From an uncultured Alphaproteobacteria bacterium (GTDB taxonomy: Bacteria > Pseudomonadota > Alphaproteobacteria > GCA-2731375), in assembly GCA_951812805.1 (NCBI GenBank), contig CATOSZ010000001.1, forward strand, positions 186,001-250,000: a stretch of 64,000 bases of DNA. The letters are read 5' to 3'. The notes beneath the pieces were generated by a model that was not told the DNA's origin, ran no database searches, and saw only the letters and a program-made list of their open reading frames with translations. The position numbers were made by a program, and so were the translations under genes. Numbering within the stretch: position 1 is the first letter of the stretch; every line of letters starts with the position of its first letter. This document shows, one piece after another, positions 57,328 through 64,000 of this stretch.

Positions 57328-58536
57328 CAGGGCAATCGCATTTCAGAATTTGCCGAGGAGTGACAGGAGATAGTCGTTGTTCCAAGCGGCGATTTTGAAC
57401 TTGGCGCGCAGCGAGTCTTTTCGTGGATCCTTTCGCATGACATTGAGCGCCATGTGGCGCAGGACGGCGAGATTGTGCGGTCCATTGTCCTTGCGGGTTC
57501 TGTCTTGGTCTTCGTTCATTTGGACATCGAGGCACCAGTGCAGGCGGTTTTCGACCCCCCAGTGCGCCCGGGCAACGGGATTGAAGCGCTCGGCGTCGAG
57601 CGGCTGGCTGAGCAGGTAGTAGGCGGTTTCGCTCGACGTCTTCTCCGCGCACTCGCGGGTCCGGGTGACTTTGGCGACCGCCTTCAGGCCCGGCCAATGA
57701 TGGCGCTCTTGCAGCCACTCGACGTGGCTGGAGACGAGAGCGGCACGGGTCTCGATGCGGCCATGATCGCCATCGACCGTGGTGTCGGTGGTGGTCGCTT
57801 CGGCTTTCGGATCGTCGAGGAAGGTTCTCACGTCGTCATGCAGCGTGCCTTGATTGCCCTTCAACGCCAGGGCGTAGTCACCCCCCTGCTCGATAATCTG
57901 GCTGGCGATGGCGCGCTGGCAATTGAGGGCGTCCACGGTCACGATCGTCCCCTCGAGGCTCAATAGTTTCAACAGCTTCGGCACGGCGGTGATCTCGTTG
58001 GACTTGGCGTCGGTGGCGACTTGCCCCAACACCAGCCGCTGATCACAGCCCCAGGCCGAGACCATATGCAGCGCCGACGTGCCGCTCGCCTTGTCGTAGG
58101 ATCGCCGCACCACCTTGCCGTCGATCGCAATGACCCCTTGGCAGGTCTCGGAAAAGCGCGCCATGAAGCGCTGGAAGCAGGCGCCGAACGCCTCCGGATC
58201 CAGCAACCGGAACACCCGGCTGAAGGTGTCGTGGCTCGGCACGCCATGTTCGAGTACGAGAAATTCCCGCAGGAACGCCTCCTTTTCACGCGCGAAGATC
58301 GCCATGTCGACCGCCGTCTGACCGCCCGAGAGGACCGTGCACAGGGCGATCGTCAAGATCTCCAGCAGATCGTGACGCCCGGCATTGCCAGTCCGCGGAT
58401 CCTCGAGACCCTCAAAGCACTCCAGAAAGCCTTCCATCGCAACCTCCACCCGTGAAAAGACCGGGTAGAATCGATTCGCGCCAATACCTCAAGATCAAAC
58501 ACGCACGTCAAGGCAATTCCAAATGCGATTCCCCTG
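57328..58536 (-). mobile_element. ISAs1-family insertion sequence, complete
   Basis: A 1,209-bp element with terminal inverted repeats (CAGGGCAATCGCATTT at the left, reverse complement CAGGGGAATCGCATTT at the right) and a 10-base target duplication, GGTCAGAATT, at 57318-57327 and 58537-58546. The target lies in a terminal repeat of the IS21 element. It carries one intact transposase gene on the minus strand. Confidence 0.92.
57343..58449 (-). CDS. ISAs1-family transposase
   Basis: A 368-residue DDE transposase with the ISAs1 N-terminus (FECFEGLEDPR-like LECFEGLEDPRTGNAGRHDL). Catalytic residues are Asp in GVIAIDGKVVRRS, Asp in TIVTVDALNCQ and Glu in RAHWGVENRLHWCLDV. The frame is unbroken, so the element could still transpose. 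Its stop codon overlaps the left terminal repeat. Confidence 0.93.
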   Translation of the reverse strand: MEVAMEGFLECFEGLEDPRTGNAGRHDLLEILTIALCTVLSGGQTAVDMAIFAREKEAFLREFLVLEHGVPSHDTFSRVFRLLDPEAFGACFQRFMARFSETCQGVIAIDGKVVRRSYDKASGTSALHMVSAWGCDQRLVLGQVATDAKSNEITAVPKLLKLLSLEGTIVTVDALNCQRAIASQIIEQGGDYALALKGNQGTLHDDVRTFLDDPKAEATTTDTTVDGDHGRIETRAALVSSHVEWLQERHHWPGLKAVAKVTRTRECAEKTSSETAYYLLSQPLDAERFNPVARAHWGVENRLHWCLDVQMNEDQDRTRKDNGPHNLAVLRHMALNVMRKDPRKDSLRAKFKIAAWNNDYLLSLLGKF

Positions 58537-58561
58537 GGTCAGAATTAAATGCTGATTGACA

Positions 58562-58582
58562 GTCGTTGGTGACGTGCGTCAT
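58562..58582 (-). pseudogene. displaced first codons of the diguanylate cyclase gene
   Basis: On the minus strand, ATG at 58582 begins MTHVTND, and AACGAC (the GTCGTT duplication) is followed, after removal of the IS21 composite, by TACGAGCTG at 54360. The ATG has an AGGGGG stretch in the usual place upstream. Seven codons, now cut off from the body of the gene. Confidence 0.85.
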
Positions 58583-58675
58583 GGTGCGGGCCCCCTGCCT
58601 GCTTTGCGCCGTCAATTCACCGCGAATCTTGGCTCAGTGTTGCGGCGCCATCGGGGAAGTGTTGCCAGCAGGGTG

Positions 58676-58714
58676 CTAGGAAGCCGTTAAGGAGTGTGCC
58701 TAGTAAGCCGTTAA
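58676..58714. repeat. tandem 15-base direct repeat upstream of the DGC start
   Basis: CTAGGAAGCCGTTAA (58676-58690) and CTAGTAAGCCGTTAA (58700-58714) differ at one base and have a 24-base period. They lie between the dehydratase stop and the original DGC start, and could be an operator for the DGC gene. No protein matches the site that I can name. Confidence 0.6.
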
Positions 58715-58722
58715 CCGTCTTT

Positions 58723-60447
58723 TTACGGCCCCGGCACGCCGGCCAGGAAGGCGAAGTCGCAGCCTTGGTCGGCTTGCAGAACCTGCTCGTTGTAGAGTTT
58801 GGCGTAGCCGCGCGACGGCACCGGCGGGGCGGGCGGCAATTCGGCGCGGCGACGGTCCAGCTCCGCCTCGTCCACCAGCAGGTCGAGGGACTTGTCGGCG
58901 ACGGAAAGGCGGATGCGGTCGCCGTCGCGGACCAGCGCCAGGGCGCCGCCCGAGGCGGCGTCGGGCGTGACGTGCAGCACGATGGTGCCGAAGGCGGTCC
59001 CGCTCATCCGCGCGTCGGAAATCCGCACCATGTCCTTGACGCCCGCCTGCGCCAGCTTCTTCGGGATCGGCAGGTAGCCCGCTTCCGGCATCGCCGAGGG
59101 GCTGCGTGGGCCGGCGTTCTGCAGGACCAGGATATCGTCGGCGGTAACGTCGAGGTCGGGGTCGTCGATGCGGGCGGAAAGATCCTCCAGGCTGGTGAAG
59201 ACGACGGCCCGGCCTTCCCGCTCGAACAGGGTCGGGTCCGCGGCCGAGCGCTTCAATATCGCCCCGCCCGGCGCCAGGCTGCCGAACAATGCTACGAGGC
59301 CGCCGACCGGCTCGTAGGGGGCATCGAAGGCGCGGACGATCTCCCGGTCGACCCAGGCGCCCTCGTCGCCGGCGAGGCGCGCGCCCAGAGTTTCGCCGGT
59401 GACCGTCATGCAGTCGAGGTGCAGAAGCGGCTTCAACTCGCGCAGCACGGCGCCGAGGCCGCCCGCGGCGAAGAAATCTTCCATGTAGTGGTCGCCTGAG
59501 GGTTTCAGGTTGACCAGCACCGGCGTCTCGTCGGAAAGCGTGTTCATCCGCTCCAGGCTGACCGTGATGCCGCGTCGGCCGGCGATCGCCGCCAGGTGGA
59601 TGATCCCGTTGGTCGAGCCGCCGAGCGCCAGCAGCACGCGGAGCGCGTTCTCGACCGAGGCCTCGGTGATGAGCTCGGAGGGGCGGGGACCGCCGTTCGC
59701 CAGCGCCATCGCCTGCGCCCCGCTCGCCTCGGCCGCGCGCAACCGGTCGGCGTGCACCGAGGGGATGGCGGCCGTGCCGGGCAGGGCCATGCCGAGGGTC
59801 TCGGTGATGCAGGCCATGGTGCTGGCCGTGCCCATGACCGCACAAGTGCCCGCCGTCGTGGCGAGGCCCATTTCGATTTTGCGGATTTCCGGCTCGTCGA
59901 TACGGCCGCCGCGGAACTCGCCCCAATAGCGTCGGCAATCGGTGCAGGCGCCGAGCCGGTCGTCCTTGTAGCGGCTGGTCATCATCGGCCCGACCAGCAG
60001 ATAGATCGCCGGTACGTCGGCCGAGGCGGCGCCCATCAGCTGCGCCGGCGCCGTCTTGTCGCAGCCGCCGATCAGCACCACCGCGTCCATCGGCTGGGCG
60101 CGGATCATCTCCTCCGTGTCCATCGACATCAGGTTGCGGAACATCAGGCTGGTCGGGTTCAGGTAGGTTTCGCCGAGCGAGATGGTCGGGAAGACCAGCG
60201 GCAGGCCGCCGGCCGCCAGCACGCCGCGCTTCACCGCCTCGATCAGTTCCGGGACCTGGCGGTGACAGTTGTTGAAGCCGCTGGTCGTGTCGGTGATGCC
60301 GATGACGGGGCGGGCCAGCATTTCCCGGCTATAGCCCATGGAGCTGGCGAAGGAGCGGCGCAGGTAGATCGAGAAGTCGGGATCGCCATAGTTTGTCAGT
60401 CCGCCGCCCAGGCCCTTCGGTCCGTCGTTTGCCCCGTCGTTCGTCAT
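58723..60447 (-). CDS. IlvD/Edd-family dehydratase (sugar-acid type)
   Basis: A 574-residue iron-sulfur dehydratase. Cysteines in IGGCDKTAPAQLM, GACTDCRRYWGE and AGTCAVMGTAST fit the [2Fe-2S] ligand pattern, and ISDARMSGTAFG with VLHVTPDAASGG is the C-terminal signature. The GACTDCRRYW form suggests arabonate/xylonate-type sugar-acid dehydratases rather than dihydroxyacid dehydratase of branched-chain synthesis. The start at 60447 follows GGGGAG. It is divergent from the hyuA-type gene. Confidence 0.86.
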   Translation of the reverse strand: MTNDGANDGPKGLGGGLTNYGDPDFSIYLRRSFASSMGYSREMLARPVIGITDTTSGFNNCHRQVPELIEAVKRGVLAAGGLPLVFPTISLGETYLNPTSLMFRNLMSMDTEEMIRAQPMDAVVLIGGCDKTAPAQLMGAASADVPAIYLLVGPMMTSRYKDDRLGACTDCRRYWGEFRGGRIDEPEIRKIEMGLATTAGTCAVMGTASTMACITETLGMALPGTAAIPSVHADRLRAAEASGAQAMALANGGPRPSELITEASVENALRVLLALGGSTNGIIHLAAIAGRRGITVSLERMNTLSDETPVLVNLKPSGDHYMEDFFAAGGLGAVLRELKPLLHLDCMTVTGETLGARLAGDEGAWVDREIVRAFDAPYEPVGGLVALFGSLAPGGAILKRSAADPTLFEREGRAVVFTSLEDLSARIDDPDLDVTADDILVLQNAGPRSPSAMPEAGYLPIPKKLAQAGVKDMVRISDARMSGTAFGTIVLHVTPDAASGGALALVRDGDRIRLSVADKSLDLLVDEAELDRRRAELPPAPPVPSRGYAKLYNEQVLQADQGCDFAFLAGVPGP

Positions 60448-60530
60448 GCCGCGTGTCTCCCCGGTTGTCGCCTGCGCCGCCTCGACTATATTCGCCAGCG
60501 CCGAAAGCACCAGACCCGGAGGGGGAGCCT

Positions 60531-62546
60531 ATGCGCGTTGGCGTCGAAGTGGGGGGCACGTTCACCGACCTGGTGGCGATCGACGGCGAGACGGTCACCG
60601 TCGCCAAGGTCGCCAGCACGCCGGCCCGGCCCGACGAGGGCGCGCTGGCCGCGCTGGAGGCCGCGACCATCTTGCTGGGCGGGGTCGAGGACCTGGTGCA
60701 CGGCTCCACCGTCGCCACCAACGCGATCCTGGAGCGCAAGGGCGCGCCCACGGCCTTCGTCACCACGGCGGGCTTTCGCGACATCCTGGCCCTGCAACGC
60801 CACAGCCGGCGCAGCATCTACGACCTCGCCTATGCCAAGCCGGAACCGGTGGTCCGTCGGCGCGACTGTCACGAGATCGAAGAACGGATGGGCCCCGACG
60901 GCGCCGTCGTCGCCGCCCTCGACATCGCCGCGGCGGAGGCGCGGCTGCGCGCCATTCTCGATGGTGGCGACTACCGGGCGGTGGCGGTCTGCCTGCTGAA
61001 CGCCTATGCCAACCCCGCGCACGAAATGCAGCTGGCCGAGCTGCTCGCCAAGATCGACCCCGGTCTTTCCGTTACCTGCAGCCACGACGTGACGCGGGAG
61101 TTCCGCGAATACGAGCGGGCCTCGACCACCACGCTCGCGGCCTATGTCCAGCCGGTGATCGACAGCTACCTCTCGCGCTTCGAGGCGAGTTTGGGGGAGC
61201 GGGCCTTTGCCGGCCGCTTCAGCGTCATGCAGTCGAACGGCGGGCGCCTGCCGGCCGCCGCCATGGGACGGAACGCCATCACCTCGCTGTTCTCGGGCCC
61301 GGCGGCGGGGGTGATCGGCGCGGTGCGCCAGGCGGGGCTTTCCGGTTACCGCGATCTCATCACCCTCGACATGGGCGGGACCAGCACCGACGTCTGCCTG
61401 GTCGCCGACGGCCAGCCGGCGATTTCCGGCGAGACGGAGGTCGACGGCCTGCCCATCCGCACGCCCGTGCTCGACATCGTCACCGTCGGCGCCGGCGGCG
61501 GCTCCATCATCTGGGTCGACGACGGCGGTATGCTGCGGGCGGGTCCGCGCTCCGCCGGGGCCGATCCGGGGCCGGCCTGCTACGGCAAGGGCGGGACGCA
61601 GGCGACGGTGACGGACGCGCATCTAACGCGCGGTACGATTCGCGCCGAGGCGCGCCTCGGCGGTCACATGACCCTCGATGCGGCGGCGGCGGAGGCGTCG
61701 CTCGGCCCGCTGGCGGAACGCTTCGAACGGGGGCGGGAAGAAATCGCGGCCGATGCGATCCGCGTCGCCGATGCCAATATCGTGCGGGCGATCCAGCTGG
61801 TCTCGACCGAACGTGGCCGCGATCCCCGCGACTATGCCCTGGTTCCTTTCGGCGGCGCCGGGCCGTTGCACGCGGCGGCCGTCGCCGCGGAACTCGACAT
61901 CGCGACCGTGGTCGTCCCGCCCAACGCCGGCGTGCTGTCCGCCTACGGCCTGCTGGCGAGCGACTATGTCACCTACGAGACGCGAACCCGGCGGATCATG
62001 GTCGACGGCGATGCCGCCGATCAGGTGCGCGCGGTCTTCCAGGAGCTCGGTCAGGCGGCCGACGATCGCTTTGCCGCGCTCGGCGTCACGGGCGACGTGG
62101 ACTACAGCCATACCCTGGAGATGCGCTATGTCGGCCAGGCCTTCGAGGTGCCGGTGCCGTTGACGGCGGCGGATCTGGACGCCCTCGACGAGGCCTCGTT
62201 GCTGGCGCATTTCGACACGGCGCACCATCGGGTCTTCGAGTTTGGCGGCTCCGGCGGTTTGGCGCGGGCGGAGATCGTCTCCTTCCGCCTCGGCTCCGCC
62301 GTCTCGCCCGGCACGCTGCCGGCGCTGCGCGAAGCCGCCCAGGGCGGCACGGCCACCGAAGTCGAGATCTTCGATGCCGGTGCCCGAACGACGGCCGCGC
62401 TCTGGCTGCGTGCGGCGCTGCCCCGCGGCGAATGGCTCGACGGGCCGTTGCTGGTGGAGGACGTGACCAGCACGATCCTGGTCCCCGCCGGCTGGCGGGC
62501 CCGGGTCGATGAATGTGATAATCTGGTGATGCAAAAGGGGACGTGA
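60531..62546 (+). CDS. hydantoinase/oxoprolinase A-subunit family protein
   Basis: A 671-residue HyuA-type protein. The ATP-binding N-terminus is VGVEVGGTFTDLVAID, followed by DLVHGSTVATNAILERKGA, ITLDMGGTSTDVCLV and GAGGGSIIWVDDGGMLRAG. It uses ATP to open cyclic amides (hydantoin or 5-oxoproline type) or carboxylates acetone-like ketones with its B partner. The start at 60531 follows GGAGGGGGAGCC. The hyuB-type gene begins four bases after its stop. Confidence 0.88.
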   Translation: MRVGVEVGGTFTDLVAIDGETVTVAKVASTPARPDEGALAALEAATILLGGVEDLVHGSTVATNAILERKGAPTAFVTTAGFRDILALQRHSRRSIYDLAYAKPEPVVRRRDCHEIEERMGPDGAVVAALDIAAAEARLRAILDGGDYRAVAVCLLNAYANPAHEMQLAELLAKIDPGLSVTCSHDVTREFREYERASTTTLAAYVQPVIDSYLSRFEASLGERAFAGRFSVMQSNGGRLPAAAMGRNAITSLFSGPAAGVIGAVRQAGLSGYRDLITLDMGGTSTDVCLVADGQPAISGETEVDGLPIRTPVLDIVTVGAGGGSIIWVDDGGMLRAGPRSAGADPGPACYGKGGTQATVTDAHLTRGTIRAEARLGGHMTLDAAAAEASLGPLAERFERGREEIAADAIRVADANIVRAIQLVSTERGRDPRDYALVPFGGAGPLHAAAVAAELDIATVVVPPNAGVLSAYGLLASDYVTYETRTRRIMVDGDAADQVRAVFQELGQAADDRFAALGVTGDVDYSHTLEMRYVGQAFEVPVPLTAADLDALDEASLLAHFDTAHHRVFEFGGSGGLARAEIVSFRLGSAVSPGTLPALREAAQGGTATEVEIFDAGARTTAALWLRAALPRGEWLDGPLLVEDVTSTILVPAGWRARVDECDNLVMQKGT

Positions 62547-62550
62547 AGGG

Positions 62551-64000
62551 ATGGAAAGCATGCGCGTCGATCCGGTCGACCAGGCGGTGATCAGCCAGGC
62601 CCTCGTGGCGGCGGCCCGCGAGATGGGTGTGAAACTGGTGCGCAGCGCCTATTCGCCGGTGGTGCGGGAGGCGAACGATTGCGCCGCCGCCCTGCTGGAC
62701 CGCCACGGCAACGTCATCGCCCAGGCGGAGCTGATCCCCATGCAGCTCGGCCCCATCGGCACCACCTTCCGCCCCTGCGCCGAGGTCGTACCGCCGGAGG
62801 AGCTGGTCGAAGGCGACTTCTACATCAACAACGACCCCTACCAGGGCGGCCAGCACCTGCAGGACGTCTTCCTGTTTTCGCCGATCTTCCACGAAGGTGT
62901 CCTCGTCGGCTTCGGGGCCACGGTCGCGCATCACCTCGATCTCGGCGGCGGCGCACCCGGCCTCAATCCCGAAGCGAGTGACGTCCACCAGGAGGGCATC
63001 ATCTTCCCGCCGAGCCGCTACAACCTGGCACGGGACTGGAACGGCGGCCCGCTGGAGCGCCTGGTCCGCGCCAACATCCGCGTGCCGGAGGAGACCATCG
63101 GCGATTTCAACGCCCAGTTCGCCGCCAACGGCATGGGCGCCAAGCGGGTGGAGGAGCTGTGCCGGCGCTTCGGCGCGGAGACGGTGATGGCGGCGATGGA
63201 CAACCTGCTCGACTATTCCGAGCGGCGCATGCGGCAGTCCGTGCGTGAGGCGCCCGATGGCGTCTATTGGGGCGAAGACGCGCTCGACGACGACGGGGTC
63301 GGCGATACGCCGCTTCCCGTGCGCGCGCGGGTCGAGATCCGCGGCGAGGACGTCTTCGTCGATTTCGAAGGCACCGCCGGACAGGTGAAGACCAACATCA
63401 ATTGTCCCTATGCCTCGACCATCGCCGCCGCGCTTTCTTGCGTGAAGTCGGTGCTGACCAGCCCGGATATTCCCTTCAACGAGGGCTCGAAGCGGCCGGT
63501 GCACGTCAGCGCGCCGCATGGCTCGCTGTTGAACCCGAAGGCGCCGGCGCCGGTGCGTGCGCGGATGCTGTCGGCCTACCGGGCCTTCAACGCGGTGATG
63601 AAGGCGCTGGCGAGCGCGGTGCCCGAGAAGGTGATCGCCGCCGGCTTCGATACGACGGAGGTCGCCTGCCTCTCGCAGCTCGGGCCGGACGGCTACCGGA
63701 TCTATCTCGAGATCCTCGGCGGCGGCTACGGCGCCAGCGCCGGCGGCGATGGCTGCGACGCGGTGGACAGCCCGCTCTCCAACTGTTCCAACGTGCCGAT
63801 CGAGGCGATGGATATGGAGTATCCCTTCTTCCGCCTCGAGGAGTATTCTTTGCGCGAAGGCTCCGGCGGCGGCGGACGGCACCGCGGCGGCATGGGCTTT
63901 TGCCGCAAGTACCGGGTGCTGGCGGACGATGTCGAGTTTGCGACCTATTCCGACCGTTTCCGCATCGCGCCCGAGGGCCTGTTCGGTGGCGAACCGGGGG
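62551..64000 (+). CDS. hydantoinase/oxoprolinase B-subunit family protein, partial
   Basis: The first 483 codons of a HyuB-type protein, with no stop before the window ends. It begins MESMRVDPVDQAVISQALVA, with REANDCAAALLDRHGNVIAQ, FYINNDPYQGGQHLQD and GATVAHHLDLGG, and includes the central FEGTAGQVKTNINCPYAST. It forms the heteromer with the preceding gene. The specific substrate is undetermined; the separate racemase-family gene at 3058-4972 is not adjacent. Confidence 0.88.
   Translation, partial: MESMRVDPVDQAVISQALVAAAREMGVKLVRSAYSPVVREANDCAAALLDRHGNVIAQAELIPMQLGPIGTTFRPCAEVVPPEELVEGDFYINNDPYQGGQHLQDVFLFSPIFHEGVLVGFGATVAHHLDLGGGAPGLNPEASDVHQEGIIFPPSRYNLARDWNGGPLERLVRANIRVPEETIGDFNAQFAANGMGAKRVEELCRRFGAETVMAAMDNLLDYSERRMRQSVREAPDGVYWGEDALDDDGVGDTPLPVRARVEIRGEDVFVDFEGTAGQVKTNINCPYASTIAAALSCVKSVLTSPDIPFNEGSKRPVHVSAPHGSLLNPKAPAPVRARMLSAYRAFNAVMKALASAVPEKVIAAGFDTTEVACLSQLGPDGYRIYLEILGGGYGASAGGDGCDAVDSPLSNCSNVPIEAMDMEYPFFRLEEYSLREGSGGGGRHRGGMGFCRKYRVLADDVEFATYSDRFRIAPEGLFGGEPG

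Larger units (their letters stand above)
54367..58561 (+). mobile_element. IS21-family element carrying an IS256 remnant and an ISAs1 element
   Basis: The ends are TGTGAATCGGCATGC on the left and, on the right, ...ATGCTGATTGACA; read inward, GGGTCAGTTTTGCATGCCGATTCACA-type and GGGTCAGAATTAAATGCTGATTGACA-type repeats pair. IS21 ends begin TG and finish CA, as here. The termini also hold a second internal copy (57290-57312). Flanks are GTCGTT on both sides. Without the ISAs1 insert and its duplication the element is about 2,976 bp. It encodes istA and istB. The inserted ISAs1 splits the right-end terminal repeat, so mobility is probably reduced. Confidence 0.9.

Noticed and set aside
58700-59938. 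412-codon frame inside the dehydratase gene
   Set aside because: Same-strand but off-frame translation of the dehydratase; no independent start or motif.
1-64000. CRISPR arrays, tRNA, rRNA or prophage
   Set aside because: No regularly spaced repeats, no cloverleaf-like sequences and no phage structural genes were seen on reading both strands.

Overview
The window is high-GC, densely packed DNA with alphaproteobacterial gene order. The block yebC-ruvCAB-ybgC-tolQRAB-pal-cpoB-tilS, and the nearby def-fmt-truA facing dapE/dapD, suggest a Rhodospirillales-like chromosome. This is inferred from gene content and order; no marker rRNA or tRNA gene is visible. The genome carries much acyl-CoA, aromatic and small-molecule catabolism and several signalling proteins, which fits a free-living heterotroph.

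Region by region. (1) 1-5,000 is decayed and mobile: a frameshifted small exported protein, an IS3 transposase tail, a FecR-domain/outer-membrane-barrel fusion protein, and an Asp/Glu-racemase-family gene split by an IS630-type element. (2) 5,000-15,100 is catabolic: a propionyl-CoA synthetase, an MFS transporter, an acyl-CoA dehydrogenase, an orphan branched-chain-amino-acid-type binding protein, a class III CoA transferase and both subunits of a Rieske ring-hydroxylating oxygenase. (3) 15,100-33,600 is core housekeeping: rmuC, def-fmt-truA, dapD-dapE (lysine/peptidoglycan), an adenylate/guanylate cyclase, then a long minus-strand run through tilS, cpoB, pal, tolBARQ, ybgC, ruvBAC and yebC. 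(4) 33,800-42,000 holds a binding protein overlapping a histidine-kinase-like gene that has no histidine at its H-box, then glutathione reductase, class II DAHP synthase, a nicotinate phosphoribosyltransferase-type enzyme and a luciferase-like oxidoreductase. (5) 42,000-53,300 is signalling and catabolism: a hybrid sensor kinase, a DUF1194 protein with a penicillin-acylase-family hydrolase, an old-yellow-enzyme homologue, an operon of TauD-like dioxygenase, EamA exporter and enoyl-CoA hydratase, and an unusual M20 peptidase. (6) 53,260-58,600 is a nested transposon structure: an IS21-family element sits in the first codons of a diguanylate cyclase gene, and itself contains an IS256-family remnant and an intact ISAs1-family element. 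(7) 58,700-64,000 has an IlvD/Edd-family dehydratase divergent from hyuA-hyuB-type genes; the last gene runs off the window.

The clearest new result is that three insertions can be reversed on paper. Removing the IS630-type element restores a 247-codon in-frame racemase-family gene. Removing the IS21 composite restores a 372-codon diguanylate cyclase gene. Removing the ISAs1 element restores the terminal repeat of the IS21. The target duplications are visible in all three cases, so the insertions are probably recent. Other points of interest are the histidine-less kinase paired with a periplasmic binding protein, the FecR-barrel fusion, a racemase-family enzyme with only one of the two catalytic cysteines, and an M20 peptidase lacking the Glu-Glu pair. 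I found no CRISPR array, tRNA, rRNA or defence island.
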